The notes: generated by a model from the sequence alone, not told the origin. Counted from the stretch's first letter, positions 50,834-60,277 are shown. The stretch is 64,000 bases of DNA from B10-G9 sp963712165 (GCA_963712165.1 CAVQGY010000003.1:477245-541244); one strand, 5' to 3'. Made by a program: numbers and translations.

Positions 50834-51150
50834 GATTGCCTCAGTAGTGGTGGACTTCCTAGGATTATAATTGGATATTTATTGAATGCAAAAAAAAATC
50901 CCAGAAATGTTGAACACGTTGATCCTGGCAGACCGGGAGGGATCAGGTTCCCGTATAACAAATCGAAAGCTAACGATTATTTTGGAATCACACAGAATCC
51001 AGCATCTGGGAACCAGCTCAGGCTGGATGAGTGAAGGGGCAGTGGGCTTTGGGCTGGGGATCATCATATGATCATCATATATTGAAGGGAAAAAGACCTC
51101 AGTGGTCCACTCGGAACAAGAAAATCCTGGAAATCCACAAACCGCTGGGG
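50834..51150. other. Intergenic region with an 11-bp tandem repeat
   Basis: No gene was recognised. Two adjacent copies of GATCATCATAT lie at 51059-51069 and 51070-51080. A short open frame at 50886-51071 has no ribosome-binding site or recognisable protein pattern. Confidence 0.4.
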
Positions 51151-51906
51151 TTAATCTTTACTTTGGATAGCGTGGATGAAATCCAGCATGATCTCAACAA
51201 CCTGTTCATGCTGCTCTGCCAGGCTCAGGGAAGCTACAACGTCTCCCTTCTGGGGACCATAATCGCCGAACTGGGCATGGTTGGCACCTTCAAGGGGGAC
51301 AAACCGGGTATCCGCTGGCAGGAGGCCCCTTTGGTCATCGAAGTTATCTGTATTGGGATTGCCCTCTGTTGTGCCGTAGATCGAAAGTACCTCGAGGCTG
51401 CTGGCAGAAAGATCGGCGCTGTCTGGTGGATAGGAATCCCAGAAAACCAGCCCATCGATCCGGTCCACGTGATTGGCGGCATAGATGCCCGCCGAAGCCC
51501 CTCCCAGGGAATGTCCGGCCAGGATCCAGGTTGAGATTTCAGGATAGGCTTCGATCACAGGATTGGCGGCGTTGGTGTTCAAGATGCCCAGGTTGAGCGG
51601 CATGGGCGTGATGACCACCAGAACCCCTTGTGCGGCAATCTGGTGCAGGACAGGCGCATAGGCGGTAGGTTCGACCAAGCCGCCCGGATAGAAGATCAGT
51701 CCCAGATCGGTCGCTTCCCCAGGAGTAAAGGTGATCCATTTTTCCTGGGAAACAGTCACTTGCTGGTTTGTTTCCAGGGCAGTCAGGGCTGCCTCCCTGG
51801 CGGGATAGGTTCCAGTTGCCGACCACAGGACCAGCCCAACCACGCTGATCACCAGCAGGGCGGCAAGTCCAATCAGGGTATATTTAATGCCTTTTTTCAT
51901 TTTCAT
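51151..51906 (-). CDS. Membrane-anchored alpha/beta hydrolase
   Basis: A 251-residue alpha/beta hydrolase with an N-terminal signal anchor (YTLIGLAALLVISVVGLVLW). The nucleophile elbow is LAGHSLGGASAG, with Ser as the nucleophile, near residue 130. An acid is probably in the DNFDDQRG region, and the catalytic His is likely in GANHAQFG near 215. It resembles small secreted or membrane-bound esterases of the Abhydrolase_5 type. The substrate is unknown. GGAG five bases before the ATG fixes the start. It lies 27 bases downstream of the MFS gene and is probably co-transcribed. Confidence 0.83.
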   Translation of the reverse strand: MKMKKGIKYTLIGLAALLVISVVGLVLWSATGTYPAREAALTALETNQQVTVSQEKWITFTPGEATDLGLIFYPGGLVEPTAYAPVLHQIAAQGVLVVITPMPLNLGILNTNAANPVIEAYPEISTWILAGHSLGGASAGIYAANHVDRIDGLVFWDSYPPDSADLSASSLEVLSIYGTTEGNPNTDNFDDQRGLLPADTRFVPLEGANHAQFGDYGPQKGDVVASLSLAEQHEQVVEIMLDFIHAIQSKD

Positions 51907-51933
51907 ATGAACTCCAGCAGGTTATCAGCTTCT

Positions 51934-53145
51934 TCAGGCAGGCTGCTCCCCGGTTGGATCCTCACATTCCAGGTCGGGGACGTTGAGGATCCGGGTCCAG
52001 GTCAGGATCGCCACCCCGACCATCAATATTGCCCCTACCACACCGGGCGCCGCGGGGCTGATCTGGGCGAGCAGGAAGGATCCGATCAGCGGTGAGATGA
52101 CCCGGGTCAGGCTGTTCATGGATGCGGAAAGACCCAGGATGCCTCCCACTTCAGACTGATCCACGCTTTTGGTCAGGGCGCTATTGGAGGAGACTCGCAG
52201 CATGCCCGAGGCCAAAGCCAGGGGGAGCAGGGCGATCAGCAGCATAACCAGATTGGATGAAAAGGCCCAGCCCAGCAATCCCACAATAAGCAGCAGGGAT
52301 CCGCTGAAGATCAGCTGCTTATCAGTGAAGCGGGCGCTCAGCCAGCGGATGCCGCCGCCCTGGACCAGGACCACCACGACGCCCACATAAGTGAGGACAT
52401 AACTGGTTGACTGGGCGGAGAAGCCCAGTTTCTGCTGGGTGAAGAGTGAGAACATGGTTTCAAACATGGTCCAGGCCAGGCCGTAGACCAGGACCACATT
52501 CAGCAGCGGTCCAACGCAGGGTCTTCGCAAGGCATTGATCAGCGCTTTAAGCGAGACCTCTGGTTTGGCCTTATCCTTGGAAATGTTCCGTTTTTCGGGC
52601 GGCAGGGACTCCGGCAGCCAGATCAGCGCGCCTACCAGGTTCAAAGCTGCCAGGCCGGCAGCGGCAAAAGCCGGCAGGGCATAATTCCCGCCAGCGCTCA
52701 GGAATCCGCCCAGGGCTGGGCCGAAGATAAAGCCCACGCCAAAGGCGGCTCCGATCAAACCCAGGCCGGTGGACCGGTTCTCGCGGGTGGTGGAGTCGGT
52801 GATATAGGCCTGAGCCAGGGAGACATTGCCTCCCAGAAGACCATCCAGGATCCGGCTCAGGAACAACACTGCCAGGGAATTGGCGAAACCCAGCACCAGG
52901 AAGCTGAGCACGGTGCCGCTGATGCTGGCGATCAGGAGTGGTTTGCGGCCGTAGCGGTCGGACAGCCGTCCCAGGATGGGAGCGCCGATCATCTGGGTCA
53001 GGGCATTGGCGGACAGCAGCAGACCGACCATGATCGAGCTGGCGTTGAAGTCAGCCGCGTAGTAGGGCAGCAGGGGCAGGATGAGGCTGAAGCCCAGTAC
53101 ATCTACAAATACAAAAACAAGGATGAGGATTAAGGGACGGGTCAT
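51934..53145 (-). CDS. MFS drug/metabolite exporter (TetA-like)
   Basis: A 403-residue, twelve-span major facilitator protein of the DHA1 type. The signature GRLSDRYGRKPLLIASISG (motif A) lies between spans 2 and 3, and the first span has FVFVDVLGFSLILPLLPYY as in tetracycline efflux proteins. Motif C-like AFGVGFIFGPALGGFL is in span 5. It likely exports a small hydrophobic compound in exchange for protons. The substrate cannot be told, and resistance should not be assumed. It precedes the alpha/beta hydrolase gene. Confidence 0.87.
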   Translation of the reverse strand: MTRPLILILVFVFVDVLGFSLILPLLPYYAADFNASSIMVGLLLSANALTQMIGAPILGRLSDRYGRKPLLIASISGTVLSFLVLGFANSLAVLFLSRILDGLLGGNVSLAQAYITDSTTRENRSTGLGLIGAAFGVGFIFGPALGGFLSAGGNYALPAFAAAGLAALNLVGALIWLPESLPPEKRNISKDKAKPEVSLKALINALRRPCVGPLLNVVLVYGLAWTMFETMFSLFTQQKLGFSAQSTSYVLTYVGVVVVLVQGGGIRWLSARFTDKQLIFSGSLLLIVGLLGWAFSSNLVMLLIALLPLALASGMLRVSSNSALTKSVDQSEVGGILGLSASMNSLTRVISPLIGSFLLAQISPAAPGVVGAILMVGVAILTWTRILNVPDLECEDPTGEQPA

Positions 53146-53591
53146 TTTTTTCCTGAAAATTGATTTGATAGGTAAGGTATGAAAGCTCCATTTTACCAGC
53201 TGGTGGAATTATTTAGCGGTGAAAAGTTGATCAGCCAAGGCAAGTGATAGTTTCTTGGCAGCAGCGACCAGATGATGCCACCTGGTTTGAACGGTGCCCA
53301 GGATGGGCTCGAACACTCTCCCAGCACAGGGAAGGGAGTTGATCAAGGATCGCTATTTGTCTTCACAACTATACTGTAATAAGGTATTATAACGACCTGC
53401 ACTTATATCAAACTTAAGCCGAATTTCTCCTGGATACAAGCATTAAAATAGAATATTTTATCGAGTGAAGACAATATGGATATTGCGTGTAGTGAGATAT
53501 TCCATAACGCTGTTGATAAAAGACCAAGGCACTCGTGGAGCTTGGATCCGGGTAAATCACCCTGGAGTATTGCATATAGGAGGGTAATTTG
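53146..53591. other. Intergenic region with a promoter at its right end
   Basis: This stretch separates the divergent MFS gene and the plus-strand membrane/CBS/permease set. Apart from the promoter at 53362-53390 no gene or repeat was recognised. Confidence 0.5.
53362..53390 (+). promoter_or_regulatory. Promoter of the PII-CBS/permease gene set
   Basis: TTCACA and TATTAT are exactly 17 bases apart, about 200 bases upstream of the first gene of the set. Confidence 0.5.
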
Positions 53592-54674
53592 ATGATCGAG
53601 TTTGAACATACCATTTTTATACTATTGTTATTGACCGGCATCCTCAACACAAAACCCCCCAGGCAACGCTTGGCATCGGCAATAATCCTGGTTGGTATTT
53701 TACTGGTATTCCTCCCGCCGTCACGAGCGATAACCGTTCCCTGGAATTTATTACTTGGCCTGGTGATTCCATTGCTGATGTGGCAAAATGTCCGCAGAAT
53801 TGTCAATGCGGAATGGAGGGGGTGGAAAAGTGTAATCCTCTGGGTGATAGCCGGACTGCTCATTAGCCTTGCTCTCTGGCTTGGCGGCGCTTTGAACTGG
53901 CCGGGTTCATTGCTGTTTGGTGTGGTTGCTGCCAGCATGATCTGGAGGGCCAGCGAACCGGAAAAAGGCGCCAGTTATATGAGCCAGGTTGGACCTCTTA
54001 CTTTGATATTTCTGCTAACCGAAGTAGAAATTGCCATCCAAACACCAAATCATTATATCGGCGGCATTTTCAGTGGTGCTTTTTTTGGAATGATCGCCGC
54101 ATTTATTGGTCTATATTATCTTAAAAAGACTCCTCAAAAATATCATTCCTGGATAGGAATTGGGCAAGCTTATCTAGCTTATTGGGTTTCATATTTTGGT
54201 GGAGTATCTGCAGTCACGGCAGCTATGGTAAGCATAATGACTTTTGTTTGGCTTAACCAGTACTATGAACTTGGTTTCCATAAGACCCCTCCAATGGCGC
54301 CGCTTAATACCTGGCCGGGATTCGGTTTTATCCTGGGTCTTTTCTTGCTTCTGGGTTGGCAAGGGCACCAACCAGTGTCGGCCTTATTGATTCTGGAAGT
54401 GTTTATTGGGGCTTTGATCGGGATCATAATCGCATGGGTGGGAGGTAATTGGAAAATACCTGCTTTTCAGAAACAAAGCGTCTTCTGGTTGGCTGGATTG
54501 AGAGCGGCAATACTGTTATTCCCCGCTTTATTACTTTGGCCACGAGATACCATGCAAGATCCACTTCAGCTCGCAGTTGCCATCGGAATCGCAGTTTTGG
54601 TTCTGGGGAGTGCTTATCTGGTTCTGGTATTCTATTTCCCTAAAAAGAATGGTTCAGAGGGAACGAATTACTGA
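53592..54674 (+). CDS. Polytopic membrane protein, ion-transport-like
   Basis: A 360-residue protein with about ten to eleven hydrophobic spans, starting FILLLLTGILNTKPPRQRLA. LEVFIGALIGIIIAWVGGNW is one of the Gly-rich spans. It lacks motifs I can assign with certainty. The plan resembles truncated antiporter or hydrogenase-type membrane subunits. AGGAGGG lies upstream of the ATG at 53592. It lies 35 bases before the PII-CBS gene and, with the permease, probably makes one membrane system. Function unknown. Confidence 0.7.
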   Translation: MIEFEHTIFILLLLTGILNTKPPRQRLASAIILVGILLVFLPPSRAITVPWNLLLGLVIPLLMWQNVRRIVNAEWRGWKSVILWVIAGLLISLALWLGGALNWPGSLLFGVVAASMIWRASEPEKGASYMSQVGPLTLIFLLTEVEIAIQTPNHYIGGIFSGAFFGMIAAFIGLYYLKKTPQKYHSWIGIGQAYLAYWVSYFGGVSAVTAAMVSIMTFVWLNQYYELGFHKTPPMAPLNTWPGFGFILGLFLLLGWQGHQPVSALLILEVFIGALIGIIIAWVGGNWKIPAFQKQSVFWLAGLRAAILLFPALLLWPRDTMQDPLQLAVAIGIAVLVLGSAYLVLVFYFPKKNGSEGTNY

Positions 54675-54709
54675 TTTTCTATTGTTCTTAATAAATTTGG
54701 AGATGAAGT

Positions 54710-55594
54710 ATGGCTAATTTACTGCAAATAGTCTTGGATGACATAAAATTCCTGCCGGATCTGATCCAGGCCTGGAGGGAGATTGGTGTGTCAGGCACAA
54801 CGATTATGAAAAGTGTAGGCGGGTACCGCACGAGTACCTGGCTTAGCAAGGTTGGTTTGAGTGCGATCGATCATATTTTCGAAGCCAAAGAGGTTCAAAG
54901 ACGAACCCTTTTCGCTGTAATTGAAGATGATGATTTGCTTGCCCAAGCTATTGCTGAGGCAGAACGAATCGTGGGTGGTTTTGATCGGCCTGATAGCGGA
55001 GTCCTGCTTGTCCTGCCCATATCTCAGACTAAAGGTCTCTACAAAGCCAAACCTAAACCAGCTCAAAAAATTTCACCCCCTGCAGTGAGGTCAGATTGGC
55101 AGAAGTTGCGGGATACTCCTGTAGTAAATATCGATGCCATTATGCGTTTAGAGCCAACCATCGTGGGCACCGAGGATTCCTTGAGCGAAGTTGCTCAATG
55201 TATGTTGGCCCATCCCAATGTGCACGTGGCCAGCGTGGTGGCAGAAGATGGCAGATTGGTAGGATTGTTAAGTTTAAGAAATCTTGCCGATGATATTTTT
55301 TTCCATATCATGCCTGAAGAATTTATTGCCGAAAGTACGGACATAGAGAAAATGATGGCATTCGCAGACAAGTCCCGGATCTTATGCGCTGGTGACGCTA
55401 TGATGGATCCAGTTTGGGTAAAACCCATGGATACAGTCAAAGAAGCCTTTCAGCGAATGCATGACAATGGATTATCAGGCCTGCCGGTTGTTGATGACCA
55501 ATATCGTGTGACCGGATATATCAACCTTTTGGAATTGGTAGCCCTCTGCATGGAGAACAAAGAGAAAACAAAATCTGCGGAGGATATCTCATGA
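54710..55594 (+). CDS. PII-like/CBS fusion regulator
   Basis: A 294-residue soluble protein. Residues 1-105 look like a PII-like fold: QIVLDDIKFLPDLIQAWREIG, a T-loop-like MKSVGGYRTSTWL, then FAVIEDDDLLAQAIAEAERI. Residues 130-285 are two CBS domains (SVVAEDGRLVGLLSLRNLAD and SGLPVVDDQYRVTGYINLLE). PII proteins sense 2-oxoglutarate and ATP/ADP, and CBS pairs bind adenine nucleotides. The stop overlaps the permease start by four bases, so the protein is probably its regulator. Confidence 0.78.
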   Translation: MANLLQIVLDDIKFLPDLIQAWREIGVSGTTIMKSVGGYRTSTWLSKVGLSAIDHIFEAKEVQRRTLFAVIEDDDLLAQAIAEAERIVGGFDRPDSGVLLVLPISQTKGLYKAKPKPAQKISPPAVRSDWQKLRDTPVVNIDAIMRLEPTIVGTEDSLSEVAQCMLAHPNVHVASVVAEDGRLVGLLSLRNLADDIFFHIMPEEFIAESTDIEKMMAFADKSRILCAGDAMMDPVWVKPMDTVKEAFQRMHDNGLSGLPVVDDQYRVTGYINLLELVALCMENKEKTKSAEDIS

Positions 55595-56853
55595 ATCCTG
55601 TTTGGATAGCTGGTGGTATTTTTCTATTAACCTATGCCCTGATCGTCAGTGAGCGCGTTCACCGCACGATCTCGGCCCTGCTAGGCGGCGTGGCAATGAT
55701 CCTCTTTGGTATCTTGCCTCAAGCCCAGGCTTTTCATTCTGTGGACTGGAATGTAATTTTTCTCCTCGCCGCAATGATGATCATCGCTAACGTGCTCAAA
55801 GAAACCGGGTTATTCCAATGGATCGCTCTTCAGGCTGTTCGGCTGGGAAAAGGTGATCCTTTTCGGGTACTGGTGATCCTTTCTTTGGTAACCGCTCTTA
55901 CTTCGGCACTGCTTGACAACGTGACCATAGTTGTCCTGGTTGCCCCGGTGACATTATTCGTGGCATCAAGTTTAAGGGTCAACCCTGTTCCCTTCCTGAT
56001 TGCCGAGATCCTAGCCTCGAATATCGGGGGCATGGCTACACTGGTTGGAGATCCGCCAAATATATTGATCGGCAGTGCAGCTGGAATTGATTTTTTGACC
56101 TTCGTGTCCAATATGGGACCAATCTCTCTGATCATCTTATTGGCCTTTATTGGATACTCCCGAATCTTATTCAAAAATGACTTGAAAACCGCTAATGAGG
56201 TCAGTATGGATATCCAACAATTGGACACATCCACGCTGATCACTGATCCTGTATTGCTCCGGAAATCCTTAATTATCATGGCAGCTGTTATCGCCGGTTT
56301 TCTGGCACACGGCGCACTGCACCTGGAACCGGCAACGATAGCTTTAACGGGAGCCACGTTATTGATGTTATGGGGCAAACGCGACCCCCATCACTTGCTT
56401 CGTGATATTGAATGGACCACATTATTCTTTTTCTTGGGGTTGTTTATCACCGTGGAAGCGGTGGTCGAAATGGGGATCATAGAAAACATAGCCCAGGCAG
56501 CATTGAGATTGACCGGCGGCAGTTTGAAGCTAACTTCTATGCTGCTGTTGTGGTTTTCAGCATTTGCCTCTGGTATCGTTGATAATATCCCCTATACAGC
56601 AACAATCATCCCCCTGGTAAAGAGCCTGGGCCAGGTCATGACGGTAGAGCCGCTCTGGTGGTCGTTGGCACTGGGCGCTTGTCTGGGGGGTAATTTCACC
56701 CTGGTTGGTGCGGCAGCCAATGTCGTGGTGGCCAGTATGGCAGAAAAAAGCGGTCACCCGATCAGCTTTGGCCTCTTTCTGAGATATGGGGCCAGTACTA
56801 CAGTTCTTTCCCTGATCCTGGCGAGCATCTATGTCTGGTTGGTTTATCTTTAA
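55591..56853 (+). CDS. ArsB/NhaD-type ion permease
   Basis: A 420-residue, ten- to twelve-span permease of the ArsB/NhaD superfamily. The two inverted halves are visible in signature stretches: LTSALLDNVTIVVLVAPVTL with EILASNIGGMATLVGDPPNI in the first, and FASGIVDNIPYTATIIPLVK with ALGACLGGNFTLVGAAANVV in the second. These TLVGDPPNI-type motifs are typical of NhaD sodium/proton antiporters and relatives. Na+/H+ or anion transport cannot be decided by eye. Its start overlaps the PII-CBS gene, so the pair is coupled. A stable terminator follows about 190 bases later. Confidence 0.85.
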   Translation: MNPVWIAGGIFLLTYALIVSERVHRTISALLGGVAMILFGILPQAQAFHSVDWNVIFLLAAMMIIANVLKETGLFQWIALQAVRLGKGDPFRVLVILSLVTALTSALLDNVTIVVLVAPVTLFVASSLRVNPVPFLIAEILASNIGGMATLVGDPPNILIGSAAGIDFLTFVSNMGPISLIILLAFIGYSRILFKNDLKTANEVSMDIQQLDTSTLITDPVLLRKSLIIMAAVIAGFLAHGALHLEPATIALTGATLLMLWGKRDPHHLLRDIEWTTLFFFLGLFITVEAVVEMGIIENIAQAALRLTGGSLKLTSMLLLWFSAFASGIVDNIPYTATIIPLVKSLGQVMTVEPLWWSLALGACLGGNFTLVGAAANVVVASMAEKSGHPISFGLFLRYGASTTVLSLILASIYVWLVYL

Positions 56854-56904
56854 CCGGCATCAGCCGTAGCAAAAGATCGGTTAATGACGAGGAGCAGGCT
56901 GGTT

Positions 56905-56920
56905 AGCTGGTATACCAGCT
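56905..56920. repeat. 16-bp perfect palindrome
   Basis: AGCTGGTATACCAGCT is a perfect 16-bp palindrome in the gap after the permease gene. It could be an operator or a short terminator stem without T run; no promoter is clear nearby. Confidence 0.45.
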
Positions 56921-57040
56921 ATACTCCAGGCAGTAGATTGACCTAGGGAGATGGGAGGATTCAGACTGATCGAGAGAAACAAGGCTGACCCGCACACGCG
57001 ATGATATCAAAAGAAATAGGAAAGGTTTACCTGAGACGAA

Positions 57041-57081
57041 AATGGGTGGCATCCATCTGGGATACCACCCATTTTTTTTTT
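57041..57081 (+). terminator. Strong terminator after the permease set
   Basis: AATGGGTGG pairs with CCACCCATT, extended inward by ATCC/GGAT, and a run of ten T follows. It lies about 190 bases after the permease stop. It suits the plus strand; on the other strand the T run is only four. Confidence 0.85.
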
Positions 57082-57104
57082 CACCCGGATCCCGAAGGGG
57101 GCTG

Positions 57105-57163
57105 AAAAAAAACTCCCCAGTGGATGAGGAGTTTTGAGGCGCACCCGGAGGGACTCGAACCCC
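57105..57163 (-). repeat. Displaced tRNA 3' end with terminator (left copy)
   Basis: Positions 57138-57163 are identical over 26 bases to 63967-63992, the T arm and acceptor 3' strand of the tRNA at the right edge. The neighbouring AAACTCC/GGAGTTT hairpin (57109-57135) is related to the hairpin at 63935-63960. No 5' half of a tRNA lies next to this copy, and the CCA is degraded to CCT. This is the pattern of an attachment-site remnant or a duplicated tRNA end. The rest of the gap up to 57485 has no recognisable gene. Confidence 0.7.
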
Positions 57164-57485
57164 GATTGTTCTTGCAGAAACCATTTCCCCTTAAAATTAA
57201 AATCAAATATGATGTATAAATAAGTAGCAGTTCTTAATCGATCGTAATTTTTGGTCACTTTTTCCTGTCAGTTTAATTGCATACTTTTACTGGTAACTTT
57301 CTTTGGGAGGAACTTTTCTTAGGGGAAATCAACGTATCCCATGCTGGTGAGATCATCTGCGTATACACTGGCCCGAAAGGCGCCAAACCGGGAACACCCC
57401 GCAGGATGTAGTTTGAAGGTTTGGCAATTGGGAAGTCATCGTGATTGATCGAAGAAAGACAGATAAGAGCTAAGGAGCGTCACAC

Positions 57486-60062
57486 ATGGTAGAGCCATAT
57501 AAGGACCCGCTTGGATATAAAACAAAAAAGGTCACTTTGATCATGATCAGTGTGATAGGAACAGCAGCCGTGATCCTGGGGGGCTGGATCGGCTTCAATC
57601 TTTTTAAATACCGACAGGACTCCGGGCTGCTTGCGGACATGGCATTCCCGGCCCAGGTGGCGATCATCAATCCCCAGGGTGGCGCCAGAGCTGAAGTGGA
57701 TGAAATCCTGACAGTGGACGTGATGGCGATCGGCCCTGATCCATACAACACGATAGAGCTGTGGCTGAACGGGGAACCAGTCGGGGTGCAGACGGCACCC
57801 GTGGGAGGAGCACAACCCTTCACGACCCAATTCTCCTGGCATCCCATCGATGTTGGCTATCACGGATTGATGGCGCTGGGCGTAGATGCGAATGGGAATA
57901 AAGTTTTGTCATCCCAGGTTGCGGTCTTGATCGTTCCCAATGAAGCTGGAGAAGAAAGCCCGTCAGCGGCGGAGGGTTATTCCGTAATGGTGCCAGGAAT
58001 TGGGGCAGGGGCCTACACGCCCCCGGTCGTCCCGGGAGAAGGGGATTCCATCTATCCTGCCGGGAATTGGACTGGTTCACTGGGAGAATTAGCGACTCGC
58101 CTGACAGCGGACGCCAAACCGGCAGCTCCGGATCTGGCTGTACGACCCAGGGACTGCGCTGCCAGCCTGTTCATCCATGATCTATCTGATAATGAAGAAG
58201 GTTTTACAGTCTACCGGCAGCTGGTTAATACCCCCGGTTGGGAACAGGCTGCCAAGATCAGCTCGCAATCTCAGGGTGACTGGCTGGAATACAGCGATGA
58301 GGGAATCTCCGGAGCGGTGACCTATTATGTCTCCGCCTTCAATGGTCAGGGTGAATCCCAAAGCAATCCGGTGCTGGTGAATATCGATCCTGAAAACTGC
58401 GCCCAAAAGATAGAATCCCCTGAAGTCGAATCTGCGGCATTGGCAGTGGTGCTTGATGATGCCCAGGCAGATCAAGTATATTGTTACCTCTCCCGGGATG
58501 GCGAAAATTGGTCCCGATGGCCTACTGTTGGTTTCCTCCTCCCGGATGATACGGGGGCGCTTCCGGAAGTACCCATCATGGTTCAAAGGAAGCGTGGATC
58601 AGGAACTGAGTTCGCTCTTGCTGCTGAGGGATTGCTGCTGGAATGCTGGGGTTGGCAGGGAGGCGCCTTGAGCAAGCTGGGAGAAATCATCACAGGCGAA
58701 CTGCAGCCGGATCTCACCGGGAAGCAGGTGTTGATCGGGATTGGGATAACAGCCAAACTGGTAATTAAGTCCGAAGCAGCCAGTGATGGTGGAGCGATTT
58801 TCCCAGTGGGTGATATTGGAATCCCGGACCTGCCACATGTAATATCCACCGGCTTGATCGCCCTGCCGCCCCTCAACCCTCTCGATCCAGATCTCCCCAA
58901 GGCAACCCTGGCGCTGACCTATGACAGGGAGGTCTGCGGACAATACATCCCCCCAGAGGCTCAAAATCTTCTTGGAAAGACGCTTTTCTGCTTCCCATAT
59001 CCAGATTATGATCCTGATCAAGGGGCTAAATCCTTTCAGCCCTACCTGGTCTGGGGCTTTGATTTTGAACCGGTTTGCATTGGGGGGACGGGCGAGAATT
59101 GCAAGACATATTGGGAATTGCTGGCAATGGCAGAGGAGACAGGGGGAGAGGTTGGCTTTACCATCCTGGGGATGACCGGAGGGAAAAAGATGGTTTGGAA
59201 TGTCACAGAGCCAAACCTGACCATGTTCGTTGTCCCCCCGCAAAGCTGTCTTGGGGAAACGGATTACAGTGTGCGTTTGTGGTATCGGCCAGGAAAGGAA
59301 GGCATTGCGGTTTCTGTCAGCCCGGGAGATCAGATCAGCCAGGTTGGCGAGTTCGAGTTCACACCCGCGGAGATCCATTATGGGCCTTACAGCAATTGGG
59401 TTAGCATTCCCTGTCTATCCCCCGACCTGCTGACCGCTTCAATGATCGAGGAGCCAGAAGAAGTTGCCTATCTGGATGTCAACTTTGTGAGTTTTGATTT
59501 GACCTCAGTGGATGATGGCGATTCAGGGGCTCAGCATGTAGAGCTGTATGGTTATTTCCGGGTGAAAGCCCCTTCGATGGGCCATTGGGAAACAGAGAAT
59601 TGCTTCACTGAATGGGCCGGAAACTGTAATCATGAGCCATACTGGACAAATCAATACCGCTACCTGAATCTTGCCGATTGGGAAACAACCTATCACGTAA
59701 CTGAAGTTTATGGAGGATTCAATCGTTATGAAAGTGGAACCTATCAGCTGGCAGAGGAGCTGGTCTGTCCCTCAGACAGCAAGTATAATTGCCGCCTGAA
59801 CGGTCAGGATACCTATTTTAAATACGATAACAACAGGCTGCGTATCATGGTGAAGGATCAGGATGTCTTGAAATTCCAGGTCATGTTAATCGACTATGAT
59901 GAAGCGTCTGACAATGATGTGCAGTGTGAGGCGTCATTTTCCAGCGCCCCGCTGGTTTTATACAATATTCTGCACTTTCCAGACCATGAATGGTCACCAT
60001 TTCTAGTGGATGATTATACAGGCTGCAGGGTGGATGCTATCATTTCTGCGGCGGTGCCCTGA
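57486..60062 (+). CDS. Large membrane-anchored surface protein
   Basis: An 858-residue protein of unknown function. A short cytoplasmic tail is followed by one transmembrane span at residues 18-38 (LIMISVIGTAAVILGGWIGF), so about 820 residues face outside. An Ig-like domain (residues 60-155, VAIINPQGGARAEVDEILTV) and a fibronectin-III-like domain (about 215-300, YRQLVNTPGWEQAAKI and AVTYYVSAFNGQGESQSNPV) can be seen. The rest has Cys pairs (YDREVCGQYI, CIGGTGENCKTYW) and beta-rich low-homology sequence. AAGGAG eight bases before the ATG supports the start. It lies inside the tRNA-bracketed region, facing the second surface gene, and may be part of the same surface structure. Confidence 0.8.
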   Translation: MVEPYKDPLGYKTKKVTLIMISVIGTAAVILGGWIGFNLFKYRQDSGLLADMAFPAQVAIINPQGGARAEVDEILTVDVMAIGPDPYNTIELWLNGEPVGVQTAPVGGAQPFTTQFSWHPIDVGYHGLMALGVDANGNKVLSSQVAVLIVPNEAGEESPSAAEGYSVMVPGIGAGAYTPPVVPGEGDSIYPAGNWTGSLGELATRLTADAKPAAPDLAVRPRDCAASLFIHDLSDNEEGFTVYRQLVNTPGWEQAAKISSQSQGDWLEYSDEGISGAVTYYVSAFNGQGESQSNPVLVNIDPENCAQKIESPEVESAALAVVLDDAQADQVYCYLSRDGENWSRWPTVGFLLPDDTGALPEVPIMVQRKRGSGTEFALAAEGLLLECWGWQGGALSKLGEIITGELQPDLTGKQVLIGIGITAKLVIKSEAASDGGAIFPVGDIGIPDLPHVISTGLIALPPLNPLDPDLPKATLALTYDREVCGQYIPPEAQNLLGKTLFCFPYPDYDPDQGAKSFQPYLVWGFDFEPVCIGGTGENCKTYWELLAMAEETGGEVGFTILGMTGGKKMVWNVTEPNLTMFVVPPQSCLGETDYSVRLWYRPGKEGIAVSVSPGDQISQVGEFEFTPAEIHYGPYSNWVSIPCLSPDLLTASMIEEPEEVAYLDVNFVSFDLTSVDDGDSGAQHVELYGYFRVKAPSMGHWETENCFTEWAGNCNHEPYWTNQYRYLNLADWETTYHVTEVYGGFNRYESGTYQLAEELVCPSDSKYNCRLNGQDTYFKYDNNRLRIMVKDQDVLKFQVMLIDYDEASDNDVQCEASFSSAPLVLYNILHFPDHEWSPFLVDDYTGCRVDAIISAAVP

Positions 60063-60182
60063 TCCCTGGGCTGCTGATCGGGAAGGGGAATTGATCGATG
60101 GTTAAATCTGCACACCTGGAAGAGAACGAGATCAGTGGAGTTTAGATCTGCGTTTAGGGAGACTTCAGCAATCAACCACAAT

Positions 60183-60218
60183 CGGGGAGTATCCAGGCGA
60201 TACTCCCCGGTTTCTTTT
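60183..60218 (+). terminator. Terminator after the 57486-60062 gene
   Basis: CGGGGAGTAT pairs perfectly with ATACTCCCCG around a seven-base loop, then GTTTCTTTT follows. The 10-bp stem lies 120 bases after the stop. Confidence 0.88.
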
Positions 60219-60254
60219 GAGCGACCGGAGAATGCAGGGCACTAAAGGGTAAAA

Positions 60255-60277
60255 CTCCCCTATTGAGCTACGGTTGC
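60255..60277 (-). pseudogene. Truncated tRNA-like segment (5' end and D arm)
   Basis: On the minus strand GCAACCGTAGCTCAA resembles the first 15 bases of the tRNA-Thr at 15237-15308 (GCCACCGTAGCTCAA, one difference). It runs on through GGGGAG and then loses tRNA structure, with no anticodon arm, T arm or acceptor 3' strand. It looks like a decayed tRNA fragment. Confidence 0.45.

Noticed and set aside
50886..51071. Small open frame after the GGDEF gene
   Set aside because: No ribosome-binding site, no protein pattern, and it overlaps a simple tandem repeat.
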